The notes under the pieces: generated by a model
What the model was told of the DNA's origin: nothing
The model's input: the letters and a program-made list of their open reading frames with translations, nothing else
Databases searched by the model: none
Made by a program: the position numbers and the translations under genes
Source of the DNA: Geminicoccaceae bacterium
GTDB lineage: Bacteria; Pseudomonadota; Alphaproteobacteria; Geminicoccales; Geminicoccaceae
Length of the DNA: 64,000 bases
Assembly (NCBI GenBank): GCA_028285265.1
Contig: JANQPX010000040.1
Coordinates: forward strand, 124,001 to 188,000
Reading direction: 5' to 3'
Shown: piece by piece, positions 24,704-33,634 of the stretch
Numbering within the stretch: position 1 is the first letter of the stretch
How the letters are laid out: each line of letters opens with the position of its first letter

Positions 24704-25585
24704 CTACGATGACGTCGGCGTACGCTTGGTCTCTTCGACATTGCGATCTTGTCTTGGCAAGACTGAAATTTCGAAAAGACGGTCATGCTGCAGAGCTGGA
24801 ATGCTGCGCCTTGCCGCGTCCATCACGTCGAGATCGATGGTCGCGGTGATCACACCGGCGCTCTCTCCGCCATCTGCCAGGACCTCACCCCAAGGGCTGA
24901 CGATCAGCGAGTGGCCATAGCGCTTGAGCTTGCCTTTCTGGTCACCGCATTGGCAGGGTGCCACCAAATAGGTAGCATTCTCAATCGCACGCGCGGCAAC
25001 CAAGGTGTGCCAATGAGCTTCGCCGGTCTTCCGCGTGAACGCGGCCGGTGCAAAGAGAATGTCGGCACCGGCTTTGGCGAGAGTTCGGTAGAGCTGGGGA
25101 AAGCGAATATCATAACAGATCGTGAGGCCTAGGTGGCCAAAGGGTGTTTCGATCAATACGGCCTGTTCGCCTGGCCGAACGAGATCGCTTTCTCGATAGG
25201 ACTCGCCTCCTTCTAGATCAACATCGAAAAGATGAATCTTGTCATAGCGCGCCATGATGTTGCCGGAGTCATCGATCAGGTAAGATCGGTTGTTGATCAA
25301 CCCATCACTGCGCTTAATCGCAATGGACCCAATAAGCATCCAAATGGAGCGTTGGCGCGCCATGTCTTTTAACGCGAGAAGCCCCGCATGCTCGTATTCT
25401 TCCTCAGCGCCAACAACCAAACGTCCACGTCGACTGCCGTAGCAGGTTGCGTATTCCGGAAGGCATACGAGCTGAGCACCGGACCCGGTCGCCCGGTCGA
25501 GAAGTTTTTCGATTCGGCGAAGGTTGCGATCGGTATCCATGCCAGCACAATACTGAAGGCAGCCGATATGAAGAGTCCTCGCCAT
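24704..25585 (-). CDS. Carbon-nitrogen hydrolase, Nit/omega-amidase type
   Basis: A 293-residue nitrilase-superfamily enzyme with the complete catalytic triad: Glu44 in CLPEYA, Lys116 in RYDKIHLFDVD and Cys157 in GLTICYDIRFPQLYR. The LFDVDLEGGESYRESD segment is typical of the Nit1/Nit2 branch, whose members hydrolyse deaminated glutathione or alpha-ketoglutaramate. This makes it a candidate metabolite-repair amidase. There is no signal peptide, so it is cytoplasmic. No glutaredoxin or metabolic partner is adjacent. Confidence 0.88.
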   Translation of the reverse strand: MARTLHIGCLQYCAGMDTDRNLRRIEKLLDRATGSGAQLVCLPEYATCYGSRRGRLVVGAEEEYEHAGLLALKDMARQRSIWMLIGSIAIKRSDGLINNRSYLIDDSGNIMARYDKIHLFDVDLEGGESYRESDLVRPGEQAVLIETPFGHLGLTICYDIRFPQLYRTLAKAGADILFAPAAFTRKTGEAHWHTLVAARAIENATYLVAPCQCGDQKGKLKRYGHSLIVSPWGEVLADGGESAGVITATIDLDVMDAARRSIPALQHDRLFEISVLPRQDRNVEETKRTPTSS

Positions 25586-26185
25586 TGTCTCGCTCCCAGG
25601 GCGCTTGCCTTCACGCCCGATTGTTCATGAGCCTCAAGCCTATCGTCAGCCATCGCTCTGTTTCAAGTCTGCGATGAAGCCGAGATCGCGAGACAAAGTG
25701 CTGCGGCCCAAAACTGTACCGAAATAAACAACCCCCGGTAGCATTCAGTCATGTTTCGTTATGGTGCCGTTTTCGATCGACGATATCGAGACGTTTCTCC
25801 TTAAAATTCATGACGAATTCAGGTGTATGTTTCTGTTGTTTTCAACACTCATCACTAGAGATCCGTTCATTTTCTAGAAAAAATGCTTTTTAATCATAGT
25901 TTTAAAGAAAATTTGTATTTTTGAACTGATCAGGCTCTGCATCGTCTGTCCGTTTGTCATGGCAGTTGGTAGAGCGGTGTTGTGGGTGATCAAAAAACAA
26001 ACTTACGGTAGATCTAATTTTCAATAAAATCATCTTGACGTATATTTTGTTCGAGATTACGAACTATCATAGGTTGTAGAAAGCTGAGGCCTCAAGGGAC
26101 ATACTTTTGAACATGATGCCATGTCATAGGCCATCTGATCGTCCTGTCGAAGACACCACGCTGGTGTGCTGGGAGCTTGTTCGAC
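25586..26185. other. 600-base AT-rich region upstream of the PCP gene
   Basis: No gene is visible. AT content rises strongly between about 25780 and 26070. A candidate promoter has TTGACG at 26035-26040 and TACGAA at 26058-26063 with a 17-base spacer. An inverted repeat GTTCG-N6-CGAAC (26049-26064) overlaps the -10 element and could be an operator for the exopolysaccharide genes. Confidence 0.4.
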
Positions 26186-27778
26186 ATGGCTGACTATCGT
26201 GCATTCCTTATGGAACATCTCGCCGCTTTGAAACGCTTTCGTTGGCAGGCGTTGGGCGTGGCTTGGCTGGTTTGTCTATTGGGTTGGCTTTTCTTGGCCT
26301 CGATGCCAGATCGCTATTCGTCGCGGGCCAGGCTTTACATTGATACTGAAACAGTTCTCGGCCCGCTCATGAAAGGCCTCGTTGTAGCGCCGGACGTCAA
26401 CCGGCAGGTCGAGATGATGCGACGCACGCTGCTGTCGGTTCCCAATCTTGAAGAACTCATCCGTATGACCGGCCTTGATCATACTGTGGATAACGATCTC
26501 GAGCGTTCCCAGCTGATCGAGGATTTGGCACGCGACATCAAAATCGAGAACGAGAGCGCAACACTGTTCGAAATTAGTTATGCCCATCAGGATCCGCGTC
26601 TGGCACAGCGCGTGGTCGATTCCGTGGCGCAGATCTTTGTTGGACAGAATCTTGGCCATTCTCAGCGCGATGTCGAAGAGGCTCGCGATTTCATCGATCG
26701 GCAGATCGAAGATTACGAGGTGAAGCTGCGGCAGGCTGAAGTCGACATGGCGAAGTTCAGAAAGCAGCATTCCAGTGAACTGGGCAACGCCAGTCGCGGC
26801 CAGCATGCACTCGGTCCCCGGGAGGACGAGCTTCGACGGTTGCATGCTGAGATCGAAGCGGCAATTTGGCGGCGCGATCAACTCAAACTGCACCTGGGCT
26901 CAACGCCGAAGACAGTGAGGCCTGCTCTAGAGGTCTCATCAGAGGCGGGGCTTAAGGACGTGCAGCAAGAGATCGAGGCGCTAGCGCACAATCTGCAGGC
27001 AAAGCTCAAGGTGCACTCAGATGCACATCCCGAAGTGATCGCCCTACGCGGCATGGTGGAGAACGCACAACGGCAACTTGAGGTCGAGCAAGCGCGTGCC
27101 AATGCCGCCAAAGTCAGCGTTCCGAACCCGCAATACATCGTCCTGGCTGAAGAGCTTCAGCTGACTGAAGCAACGATCCAGGGACTAAGACAGCGCCTAT
27201 CTCACGCGGAAAACAAAGATGCTTTACTGCCGGCCGATACAGTCTCGGCGCCCGAGGTCCAGGCGGAACTCACCCGTCTCAACCGCGATTACAATGTCCT
27301 GCTTGCTCAGTATGAACAGCTCGTGCAGCGGCGCGAATCAGCTCAAATCTCGCGCGATCTCGATCGTGGTCTAAGCCACATCGAATATCGCATCATTGAT
27401 CCTCCCTCCATGCCCCTTCAGCCTATTGGCCCACCACGTGGTCTATTTCTGGCTGCCATTCTTGTCGTCGGTTTCGGCACAGGTCTCGCGTTTGCGATTG
27501 GCAGGCAATGTGTCAGCGGGAGTTTCCTGACGGTCGATCAACTCAAGCTTTCAATCGATCTGCCGGTTCTTGGCGGTGTCTCTGAAGCCATTCGTCCAGT
27601 GCAACCGCGTGGTGTTATGTCTGGATGGGGAGGCGTGGCGAGTGGATCGTTCGCTCTGGTCGCGGTCTTTGTCGCGCTTCTGTACTTCTCGGAGGCCGTT
27701 CCACCCGAAACCGGAGGCGGCGGTCTTGCAACGAGCCCTTACCGGGCGCCCCTCCAATGGATCTGGGCGAAACTCTAA
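26186..27778 (+). CDS. Polysaccharide co-polymerase (Wzz/chain-length determinant)
   Basis: A 530-residue inner-membrane protein. An N-terminal helix (ALGVAWLVCLLGWLFLASM, about 24-42) is followed by a large periplasmic part with long coiled coils (about 150-390), a proline-rich PPSMPLQPIGPPRG stretch, and a further helix (LFLAAILVVGFGTGLAFAIG). The C-terminus adds another hydrophobic helix (SFALVAVFVALLYFSEAV). This is the plan of XrtA-system chain-length determinants. The start ATG is preceded by GGGAG with normal spacing; a TTG nine bases earlier is too close. Its stop overlaps the kinase start (TAATG), indicating coupling. Confidence 0.85.
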   Translation: MADYRAFLMEHLAALKRFRWQALGVAWLVCLLGWLFLASMPDRYSSRARLYIDTETVLGPLMKGLVVAPDVNRQVEMMRRTLLSVPNLEELIRMTGLDHTVDNDLERSQLIEDLARDIKIENESATLFEISYAHQDPRLAQRVVDSVAQIFVGQNLGHSQRDVEEARDFIDRQIEDYEVKLRQAEVDMAKFRKQHSSELGNASRGQHALGPREDELRRLHAEIEAAIWRRDQLKLHLGSTPKTVRPALEVSSEAGLKDVQQEIEALAHNLQAKLKVHSDAHPEVIALRGMVENAQRQLEVEQARANAAKVSVPNPQYIVLAEELQLTEATIQGLRQRLSHAENKDALLPADTVSAPEVQAELTRLNRDYNVLLAQYEQLVQRRESAQISRDLDRGLSHIEYRIIDPPSMPLQPIGPPRGLFLAAILVVGFGTGLAFAIGRQCVSGSFLTVDQLKLSIDLPVLGGVSEAIRPVQPRGVMSGWGGVASGSFALVAVFVALLYFSEAVPPETGGGGLATSPYRAPLQWIWAKL

Positions 27779-28647
27779 TGCTATTCTCCCGTGAAAAAGT
27801 CAGGCGGAAGACATCATCTTATGTGCACACGCCCTGGTCCGATCTTGGGGAAAGGGTTCGAGGAGAATTTTCGGAATACGACGATCGCGTCGCGCTTGAT
27901 TTTGACCTTCTCGCCAAGATGGGGTTCATCACACCATCGACCCTGGATTTAGATTTCGCACGTGATTTTAGCATGGTGAAGCGTCGGCTATTTGGGCGCC
28001 TTAGCTTGTTCAAATCGGACAGGAGCGATGACCTCTTGACCGAGAAGGACTGCCCGATCGTTCTCATCACGTCGGGTAATCCTGGTGAAGGAAAGACGTT
28101 TAGCGCCGTCAATGTTTCCCTCAGTCTTGCCATTGAGGAACAACTAAGTGTGCTCTTGATTGACGGCGACCTTGCAAATCCCAGTGTGGCGTCAGTCCTC
28201 GGGTTTCCCTATCGAAAGCAGGGCTTGTTCGAATGTCTGACGGATCAAGTGACCGATCTTGATGAGACGTTGATTAAGTTTGAGCAGTTGCCCCTCACCG
28301 TCATGCCAGCAGGCGAAGCCACAAAATCACCTTCCAGCCTCCTTGGCGGTAAGGCTATGACAGCGTTTCTCAACCGCATCAAGGCGCTCAACTGCTACGA
28401 CTTGATCGTCGTCGACGGTCCACCGCTTTTGGCAACCACCGAAGCGGCAGTGCTGGCACCTCATGCAGACGAGGTCGTGCTTGTCATCGGAGCAGGGGAG
28501 GCGACAGGTACGCAGCTCAATGCCTCGCTCGACATGTTGGACTTGAATGCGGAGAAGGTCAGTCTTTTGCTGAATCGTGCAGTGATCTCTGAACGACACA
28601 CCGCTCACTATGGCTATGACTACGCTCGGCAATCCCGACCGGCTTAA
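27778..28647 (+). CDS. BY-type tyrosine kinase (CpsD/XrtA-associated)
   Basis: A 289-residue P-loop kinase. Walker A is SGNPGEGKT (99-107), Walker A' VLLIDGDLANPS (about 125-136) and Walker B DLIVVDGPPLL. The C-terminal tail HYGYDY carries three tyrosines at 278, 280 and 282, the expected autophosphorylation cluster. It is translationally coupled to the chain-length determinant and would form the cytoplasmic control of polysaccharide length and export. No glycosyltransferase, flippase, polymerase or exosortase lies in this window, so the pair looks detached from its biosynthetic locus. Confidence 0.85.
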   Translation: MLFSREKVRRKTSSYVHTPWSDLGERVRGEFSEYDDRVALDFDLLAKMGFITPSTLDLDFARDFSMVKRRLFGRLSLFKSDRSDDLLTEKDCPIVLITSGNPGEGKTFSAVNVSLSLAIEEQLSVLLIDGDLANPSVASVLGFPYRKQGLFECLTDQVTDLDETLIKFEQLPLTVMPAGEATKSPSSLLGGKAMTAFLNRIKALNCYDLIVVDGPPLLATTEAAVLAPHADEVVLVIGAGEATGTQLNASLDMLDLNAEKVSLLLNRAVISERHTAHYGYDYARQSRPA

Positions 28648-28737
28648 GTCGTCGAGCCTTCTAACAACCGATGGACGTGTCTTCATCGGATTGTGAGCGA
28701 AAACCGATCGTACCATCGAGAACTGGATTGACCGAGC

Positions 28738-28763
28738 CCATCAGCTCGGTCAAACACGATCCC
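28738..28763. repeat. Ten-pair hairpin upstream of the Gfo/Idh gene
   Basis: TTGACCGAGC pairs perfectly with GCTCGGTCAA around a six-base loop. No T tract follows. It may be a terminator for the kinase message or an operator for the next gene. Confidence 0.4.
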
Positions 28764-28834
28764 AGTCATACCGTCGTCATGCGTCGCTCAAATCTGTTCC
28801 GGTGACGGATGAGACACTCGCTCGAAAGAACAGA

Positions 28835-29896
28835 ATGTCCCTTCGCTACGCCGTAATTGGCTCAGGCCTGATGGGCCAAGAGCATATTCGTTTCTTGAAT
28901 CACATGGATGATGCCGAGGTCACCGCGGTCGCCGACCCGAATCCAGCCATGCGTGAGACCGCGGCAACACTCGCTGGCGCTGAAGCTTTTGCTGACCACC
29001 GTGCCCTTCTCGGTGCTGATCTTGCCGACGCCGTCATTATCGCTAGTCCCAACCATACTCATCACGATGTCCTGTTGGACGTCATGGCAACTGACCTTCC
29101 AGTCCTCATCGAAAAACCGCTTTGCGCGACCGTCGACGACGCACGCGCGATCGCCCGTCACGCGAACGACCGCAAAGCGCCTGTTTGGGTGGCAATGGAG
29201 TATCGCTATATGCCTGCCATCGCTCGTCTCATTGACGAGGTTCAAGATGGACGGATCGGCAAGCTCAAGATGCTATCAATCCGTGAGCACAGGTTTCCGT
29301 TTCTAGAGAAGGTCGGACATTGGAACCGATTCGCGAGAACATCCGGTGGTACGCTTGTCGAAAAATGCTGTCATTTTTTTGATCTGATGCGCTTGATCGT
29401 CCAAGCTGAACCAACGCGCATCTATGCGTCGGGAGCTCAGGACGTCAATCACCTCGACGAGCGGATTGACGGCGAGACGCCCGATATGATCGACAACGCT
29501 TATGTTATTGTCGACTTCGAGAACGGGGTGCGCTCGATGCTGGACCTTTGCATGTTCGCCGAAGCTAGCCGTGACCAGGAAGAGATCGCGGCAATCGGCG
29601 ATCTCGGGAAAATCGAGTGTGGGATTCCTTCATCTTCGGTCATCATTGGAGAGCGTCAGAAGGTGGAGCGTATGGGGGTCGCACTACCGCTTCACCGGGA
29701 GACCGTGGAAGTCGATCCAGCCCTTCTGGATCTTGGCCATCACAATGGGGCAACCTTCTTCCAGCATGAGCGGTTCCGCCAGATGATCCTGGAAGGCGGG
29801 GAACCCGAGGTCAATGTCGAAGACGGGCTCCGCGCGGTGATCATGGGTGCTGCCGCTGAGCGCTCTTTGAGAGACCGCATGCCGATCGATCTCTAG
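28835..29896 (+). CDS. Gfo/Idh/MocA-family oxidoreductase
   Basis: A 353-residue NAD(P)-dependent sugar or cyclitol dehydrogenase. The Rossmann motif AVIGSGLMGQEH lies at residues 6-17, ADPNP next, then IIASPNHTHHDV and VLIEKPLCATV with the EKP lysine. The C-terminal domain has HWNRFARTSGGTLVEKCCHF, in which the paired residues in EKCCHFFDLMR include the usual catalytic histidine. The start is MSLRYAVIG; a GTG 33 bases upstream is less likely. Neighbours (SDR and ABC importer) suggest catabolism of an imported polyol or sugar acid, by inference. Confidence 0.86.
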   Translation: MSLRYAVIGSGLMGQEHIRFLNHMDDAEVTAVADPNPAMRETAATLAGAEAFADHRALLGADLADAVIIASPNHTHHDVLLDVMATDLPVLIEKPLCATVDDARAIARHANDRKAPVWVAMEYRYMPAIARLIDEVQDGRIGKLKMLSIREHRFPFLEKVGHWNRFARTSGGTLVEKCCHFFDLMRLIVQAEPTRIYASGAQDVNHLDERIDGETPDMIDNAYVIVDFENGVRSMLDLCMFAEASRDQEEIAAIGDLGKIECGIPSSSVIIGERQKVERMGVALPLHRETVEVDPALLDLGHHNGATFFQHERFRQMILEGGEPEVNVEDGLRAVIMGAAAERSLRDRMPIDL

Positions 29897-29970
29897 CAAG
29901 ACCTTGCCAAACCGGAGGGGTTTGACCGAGCATAACGCCCAGGCCCGGTGTGCAATGACAGGAGCCAAGC

Positions 29971-30783
29971 ATGGTTGGTGAGGTTGAAGCGCGCGGTTTC
30001 GACGGCAAGATCGCCGTTATAACTGGCAGTACTCAAGGTATTGGCGAAGGTGTTGCAAGGTTGTTTGCGGCGCGTGGGGCAGAGGGACTTGTGATTTGCG
30101 GCCGCAGTGCTGATCAAGGTGCTGCCGTGGCAAAGGAGCTGTCGGACAGTGGCACCAAGACGATCTTCGTCGAGGCTGATCTTCGGAAGATGGATGAGGG
30201 TAGAGCGGTTGTCGACGAGGCCGAGAAAATCTTTGGCCGTCTTGACATCTTGGTGAACTGCGCCGCGGCGACTGATCGCGGCTCCATCGAGAGCACCACG
30301 GAAGATGTATGGGACAAGTTGTTCGATCTCAATGTGAAATCACAGTTTTTCATGAGCCAGCGTGCAATCGAGGTCATGCGACGACACAAAATCGAGGGCA
30401 CAATCGTGAATATTGGAACGATTGTGGCACATGGTGGCCCTCCATTTTTGATCCCTTATTGCAGTTCCAAGGGCGCTCTGATGACGCTAACCCGATCGAT
30501 TGCGAACGCCGTAAAGCGTGACCGCATCCGGGTGAATACGCTCAATATCGGCTGGACCAATACGCCGAGAGAGCACATCGTCCAAACGGAGGTTCACGCA
30601 CGTCCAGAAAACTGGCTGGAGATTGCAGGTGAGGCGCAGCCTTTTGGGCGTCTCATTGAGATCGACGATGTCGCACGTGCCGTTGCTTTCATGGCATCAG
30701 CCGAGAGCGGCCTCCTCACGGGCGCGATTATCGACTTCGATCAGACGATAACGGGCACGCTGGAAGACAACCCAGGTATGTAG
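29971..30783 (+). CDS. SDR-family oxidoreductase
   Basis: A 270-residue classical short-chain dehydrogenase with TGSTQGIGEG (18-27), LVNCAAATD for the NNAG-type motif, and YCSSK (Tyr163, Lys167). The usual catalytic serine 13 residues before the tyrosine is Thr150 (NIGTIVAHGG), which is uncommon and could alter activity. The ribosome site GGAG precedes the ATG at good spacing. It follows the Gfo/Idh gene and precedes the ABC importer on the same strand, about 75 and 110 bases apart; probably one transcription unit. Substrate unknown. Confidence 0.86.
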   Translation: MVGEVEARGFDGKIAVITGSTQGIGEGVARLFAARGAEGLVICGRSADQGAAVAKELSDSGTKTIFVEADLRKMDEGRAVVDEAEKIFGRLDILVNCAAATDRGSIESTTEDVWDKLFDLNVKSQFFMSQRAIEVMRRHKIEGTIVNIGTIVAHGGPPFLIPYCSSKGALMTLTRSIANAVKRDRIRVNTLNIGWTNTPREHIVQTEVHARPENWLEIAGEAQPFGRLIEIDDVARAVAFMASAESGLLTGAIIDFDQTITGTLEDNPGM

Positions 30784-30891
30784 TTTGCATCTATCAGCAT
30801 AGATATGATGCGGCGATCGGCCCTTTGCGATCGATTGGCTTCTGGGTAGATTGAGGTCAAGTTAGCCCGAACGAACAAACGGGAGGTGGGG

Positions 30892-31887
30892 ATGTTCAAA
30901 CGGAGATCAGTCGTGGCCTTGGCCGCGATCACCGCATTGTTGGCGATGTTGCCTGGGCGGCTTGAGGCCGCAGCCGAGAACATTGGCGTACTCCGATTGG
31001 GCGTCTTGGGCTTCGGCACGGTCAACTGGGAACTCGATGTGATTAAGACCAATGGCCTGGATGAGGAGCGTAGCTTCTCGCTGGCTGTGGAAGGCTATGC
31101 CGGCGGTCAGGCCACCAAAGTAGCGCTTCAAGGTGGTGCTGTTGACGGAATCGTGAGCGATTGGCTGTGGGTCTCCCGTCAGCGTTCTGAGGGAGAGAAC
31201 TACGTCTTCATTCCCTATTCCCATACGGTCGGGGCACTGATGACGCCGCCTGATTCGGACATTGGCAGCCTTCAGGATCTCGCTGGCAAAAAGATTGGTG
31301 TTGCTGGAGGTGCGCTCGACAAGAGCTGGCTTCTTATTCAGGCAGTGGCCAAAGAGCGCCACGGCATGGACCTTGCCAGTGAAGTCGAAGCGGTTTTTGG
31401 TGCGCCGCCGCTCCTGAATGAAAAAATTGAGACAGGTGAGCTCGATGCCGTGCTCAATTTTTGGCATTTCTGCGCACGACTTGAAGCCAAAGGCTACAAC
31501 CGTCTCCTCGGTATCAATGATGCCATCAAAGAGCTCGGGGTAGGCAGCGATGTGCCCCAACTCGGTTATGTATTCCCTGAAGACTTTGCCAACGAGAACC
31601 CAGAGCTGATCGAAGCCTTCGCTGACGCTTCTCGTGCCGCCAAAGGCCTCTTGCAGACCGACGAGGAATGGGAACGCATTCGCGAACTGACCAAAGCAAA
31701 GGACGATGCTACGCTAAGCGCCCTGAAGACTCGATTTCAAGAGGGCATCCCGCTGAGCTGGGGCGAAATCGAACGGACCGACGCGGGGTCACTCTATGAG
31801 CTGCTAGCCAAGCTTGGTGGAGAGGATCTCGTTGGTTCGTCCCCGACCTTGATGCCGGGCACGTTCTGGTCAAACGTCGTTTACTAG
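30892..31887 (+). CDS. ABC importer substrate-binding protein (NitT/TauT type)
   Basis: A 331-residue periplasmic binding protein. A signal peptide (VVALAAITALLAMLPG...LEAAA) precedes a mature domain with VDGIVSDWLWVSRQRSEG, DIGSLQDLAGKKIGVAGG, LDAVLNFWHFCARLEAKGY and VFPEDFANENPELIEAF, matching the sulfonate/nitrate/taurine-type periplasmic family. The start is placed at MFKRRSV, with GGGAGG six bases upstream. Permease and ATPase genes follow directly. Substrate class is uncertain: such proteins carry sulfonates, pyrimidine precursors, and other small organics. Confidence 0.83.
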   Translation: MFKRRSVVALAAITALLAMLPGRLEAAAENIGVLRLGVLGFGTVNWELDVIKTNGLDEERSFSLAVEGYAGGQATKVALQGGAVDGIVSDWLWVSRQRSEGENYVFIPYSHTVGALMTPPDSDIGSLQDLAGKKIGVAGGALDKSWLLIQAVAKERHGMDLASEVEAVFGAPPLLNEKIETGELDAVLNFWHFCARLEAKGYNRLLGINDAIKELGVGSDVPQLGYVFPEDFANENPELIEAFADASRAAKGLLQTDEEWERIRELTKAKDDATLSALKTRFQEGIPLSWGEIERTDAGSLYELLAKLGGEDLVGSSPTLMPGTFWSNVVY

Positions 31888-31897
31888 CCCTCGCGGT

Positions 31898-32716
31898 GTG
31901 TCCATCGACACCCAGGCCGACGCTCAAGACCGGCTAGTGCAGGTGAGCAAAAAGAGGAAGTTCGATTGGGTGGAGGCTGTGTTTTGGCCCGCCTTTTCGA
32001 TCGCCCTTCTCCTCTTGATATGGCAACTGGGGGCGCTGATTGCGGATGATCCGCGTCGCCTGCCAACACCGTTTCAGGTGAGTAGCCAAATCGTAGCGGA
32101 GGTCGCGAAGGGTGATCTACCCTACCATCTCGGCATCACGCTTGCTCGTGTGATCGCAAGCTTTTTGGTAGCCATGACCATCGGGACAGCCATCGGTTTT
32201 GCGATGGGGCGCTTGCAACTCTTCGATCAGATTGGGCATCCCTGGCTGGTGTTCTTTCTCAATATGCCGGCGCTTGTCATTATCGTGCTATGCTACATTT
32301 GGATCGGTCTCATCGAGACAGCCGTCGTTGTTGCCGTCGCACTCAATAAGATTCCGAACGTCGTCGTCAATGTCCGTGAAGGGGCTCGTGCGCTCGATAA
32401 GAACCTCTTGGAAATGGCGGCTAGCTTTCGTATCGGGCGAAGAAAGACGTTGACGAAAGTGATTCTGCCCCAACTCTACCCCTATCTCGCGGCCGCTGCC
32501 CGTTCGGGTCTCAGTCTGATCTGGAAGATCGTTCTGGTAACGGAGCTTCTCGGCCGTTCTAACGGAATCGGGTTTAAAATCTTCGAATACTTTGCCAACT
32601 TCGATGTCGATAAGATCCTCGCCTACGCACTCGCTTTCACGATCGTCATCCTCGTGATCGAATGGACTCTCATGCTTCCTCTTGAACGCCATGTCACACG
32701 CTGGCGTCGACGTTAG
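31898..32716 (+). CDS. ABC importer permease (SsuC/TauC type)
   Basis: A 272-residue permease with six predicted helices. The EAA loop region (REGARALDKNLLEMAASFRI, then RRKTLTKVILPQLYPYLAAA) is typical of the NitT/TauT group, where the conserved glycine lies a few residues downstream of the EAA motif. The start is a GTG ten bases after the binding-protein stop. An internal GTG at 31942 is possible, since the first 15 residues are hydrophilic and unconserved. The 3' end overlaps the ATPase gene. Confidence 0.83.
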   Translation: MSIDTQADAQDRLVQVSKKRKFDWVEAVFWPAFSIALLLLIWQLGALIADDPRRLPTPFQVSSQIVAEVAKGDLPYHLGITLARVIASFLVAMTIGTAIGFAMGRLQLFDQIGHPWLVFFLNMPALVIIVLCYIWIGLIETAVVVAVALNKIPNVVVNVREGARALDKNLLEMAASFRIGRRKTLTKVILPQLYPYLAAAARSGLSLIWKIVLVTELLGRSNGIGFKIFEYFANFDVDKILAYALAFTIVILVIEWTLMLPLERHVTRWRRR

Positions 32717-33443
32717 CCGCGCTGTGTCACGATTTGCACTGCAAGCCAGGATTGCCAGCAAGCACTTCCCTGCTGTTGGCAGTGCGCCGCCGAAACATGT
32801 GATCCAGGATTTCAAGCTGGATGTTCGAGAAAACGGCTTTGTCGCGCTGTTTGGCCCGAGCGGCTGTGGCAAGACCACGATTCTCAACGTGATAGCAGGA
32901 ATCGATCAGGATTTTACTGGTGAGATCTCGCGACAAGAGCTCGGTCGAATTGCCTATGTCTTCCAGGAACCGCGTCTCCTGCCATGGCTTACGGTGGAAG
33001 ACAACCTGAAGCTTGTCCTTGATGATCAGACTGATGCCGACTCTTTGATTGACATTTGGTTGGAAGAGATGGGTTTGCTCGACGTTAGGAAAGTCTTCGC
33101 CAATCGTTTGTCGCTTGGCATGGCGCGACGTGTCGCGTTGGCGCGGGCCTTCATCATCCGCCCGAAACTTCTCTTGATGGACGAGCCATTCGTCTCTCTC
33201 GATGAGCCCACGGCGCAGCGTCTTCATTATCTCCTCCTCAGCACGCTGAGGGCCCATCCAGCGTCTGTCATTTTTGTCACCCACAGCCTGCGCGAAGCGA
33301 TCACACTGGCGGATCAAATCGTATTCCTGTCCGCCGGTCCGACCCATGTCGAGCGCATCGCCGACGTGTCGCTAGACGATGAACAAAGGCGCGACGATCA
33401 AGCGATCGAGACCGTACGTCAACGATTGCTCAACACGGCCTAA
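32691..33443 (+). CDS. ABC importer ATP-binding protein
   Basis: A 250-residue ATPase with Walker A GPSGCGKTT (about 54-62), Q-loop VFQEPRLLPW, Walker B LLLMDEPFVSLD and H-loop VTHSLREA. The ABC signature is LSLGMARRVALARA rather than LSGGQ; this variant occurs in a subset of NitT/TauT ATPases and is usually functional. The start ATG lies inside the permease gene (26-base overlap), so the two are tightly coupled. It powers the importer formed with the preceding two genes. Confidence 0.87.
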   Translation: MSHAGVDVSRAVSRFALQARIASKHFPAVGSAPPKHVIQDFKLDVRENGFVALFGPSGCGKTTILNVIAGIDQDFTGEISRQELGRIAYVFQEPRLLPWLTVEDNLKLVLDDQTDADSLIDIWLEEMGLLDVRKVFANRLSLGMARRVALARAFIIRPKLLLMDEPFVSLDEPTAQRLHYLLLSTLRAHPASVIFVTHSLREAITLADQIVFLSAGPTHVERIADVSLDDEQRRDDQAIETVRQRLLNTA

Positions 33444-33634
33444 CGAACAGCACGAGCTGCGCCGTCGTTTCGGTTTGAACAATCGCACAGGTTGAGAATT
33501 CATCGTGATTCTCCTGCGTCAAGAAAACCAATGGTTTAGACCTTCCGGCCCGTATCAGCTTCGCCTATTGTATCGAAGTTGGACATTCATCCGCCAAGTG
33601 TAACAAGGCGTTTGGTGGAAACAGGTGGATCACG

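Noticed and set aside
26049..26064. GTTCG-N6-CGAAC read as a LexA box
   Set aside because: Alphaproteobacterial LexA boxes are direct GTTC repeats, and no SOS gene is near; kept only as a possible operator.
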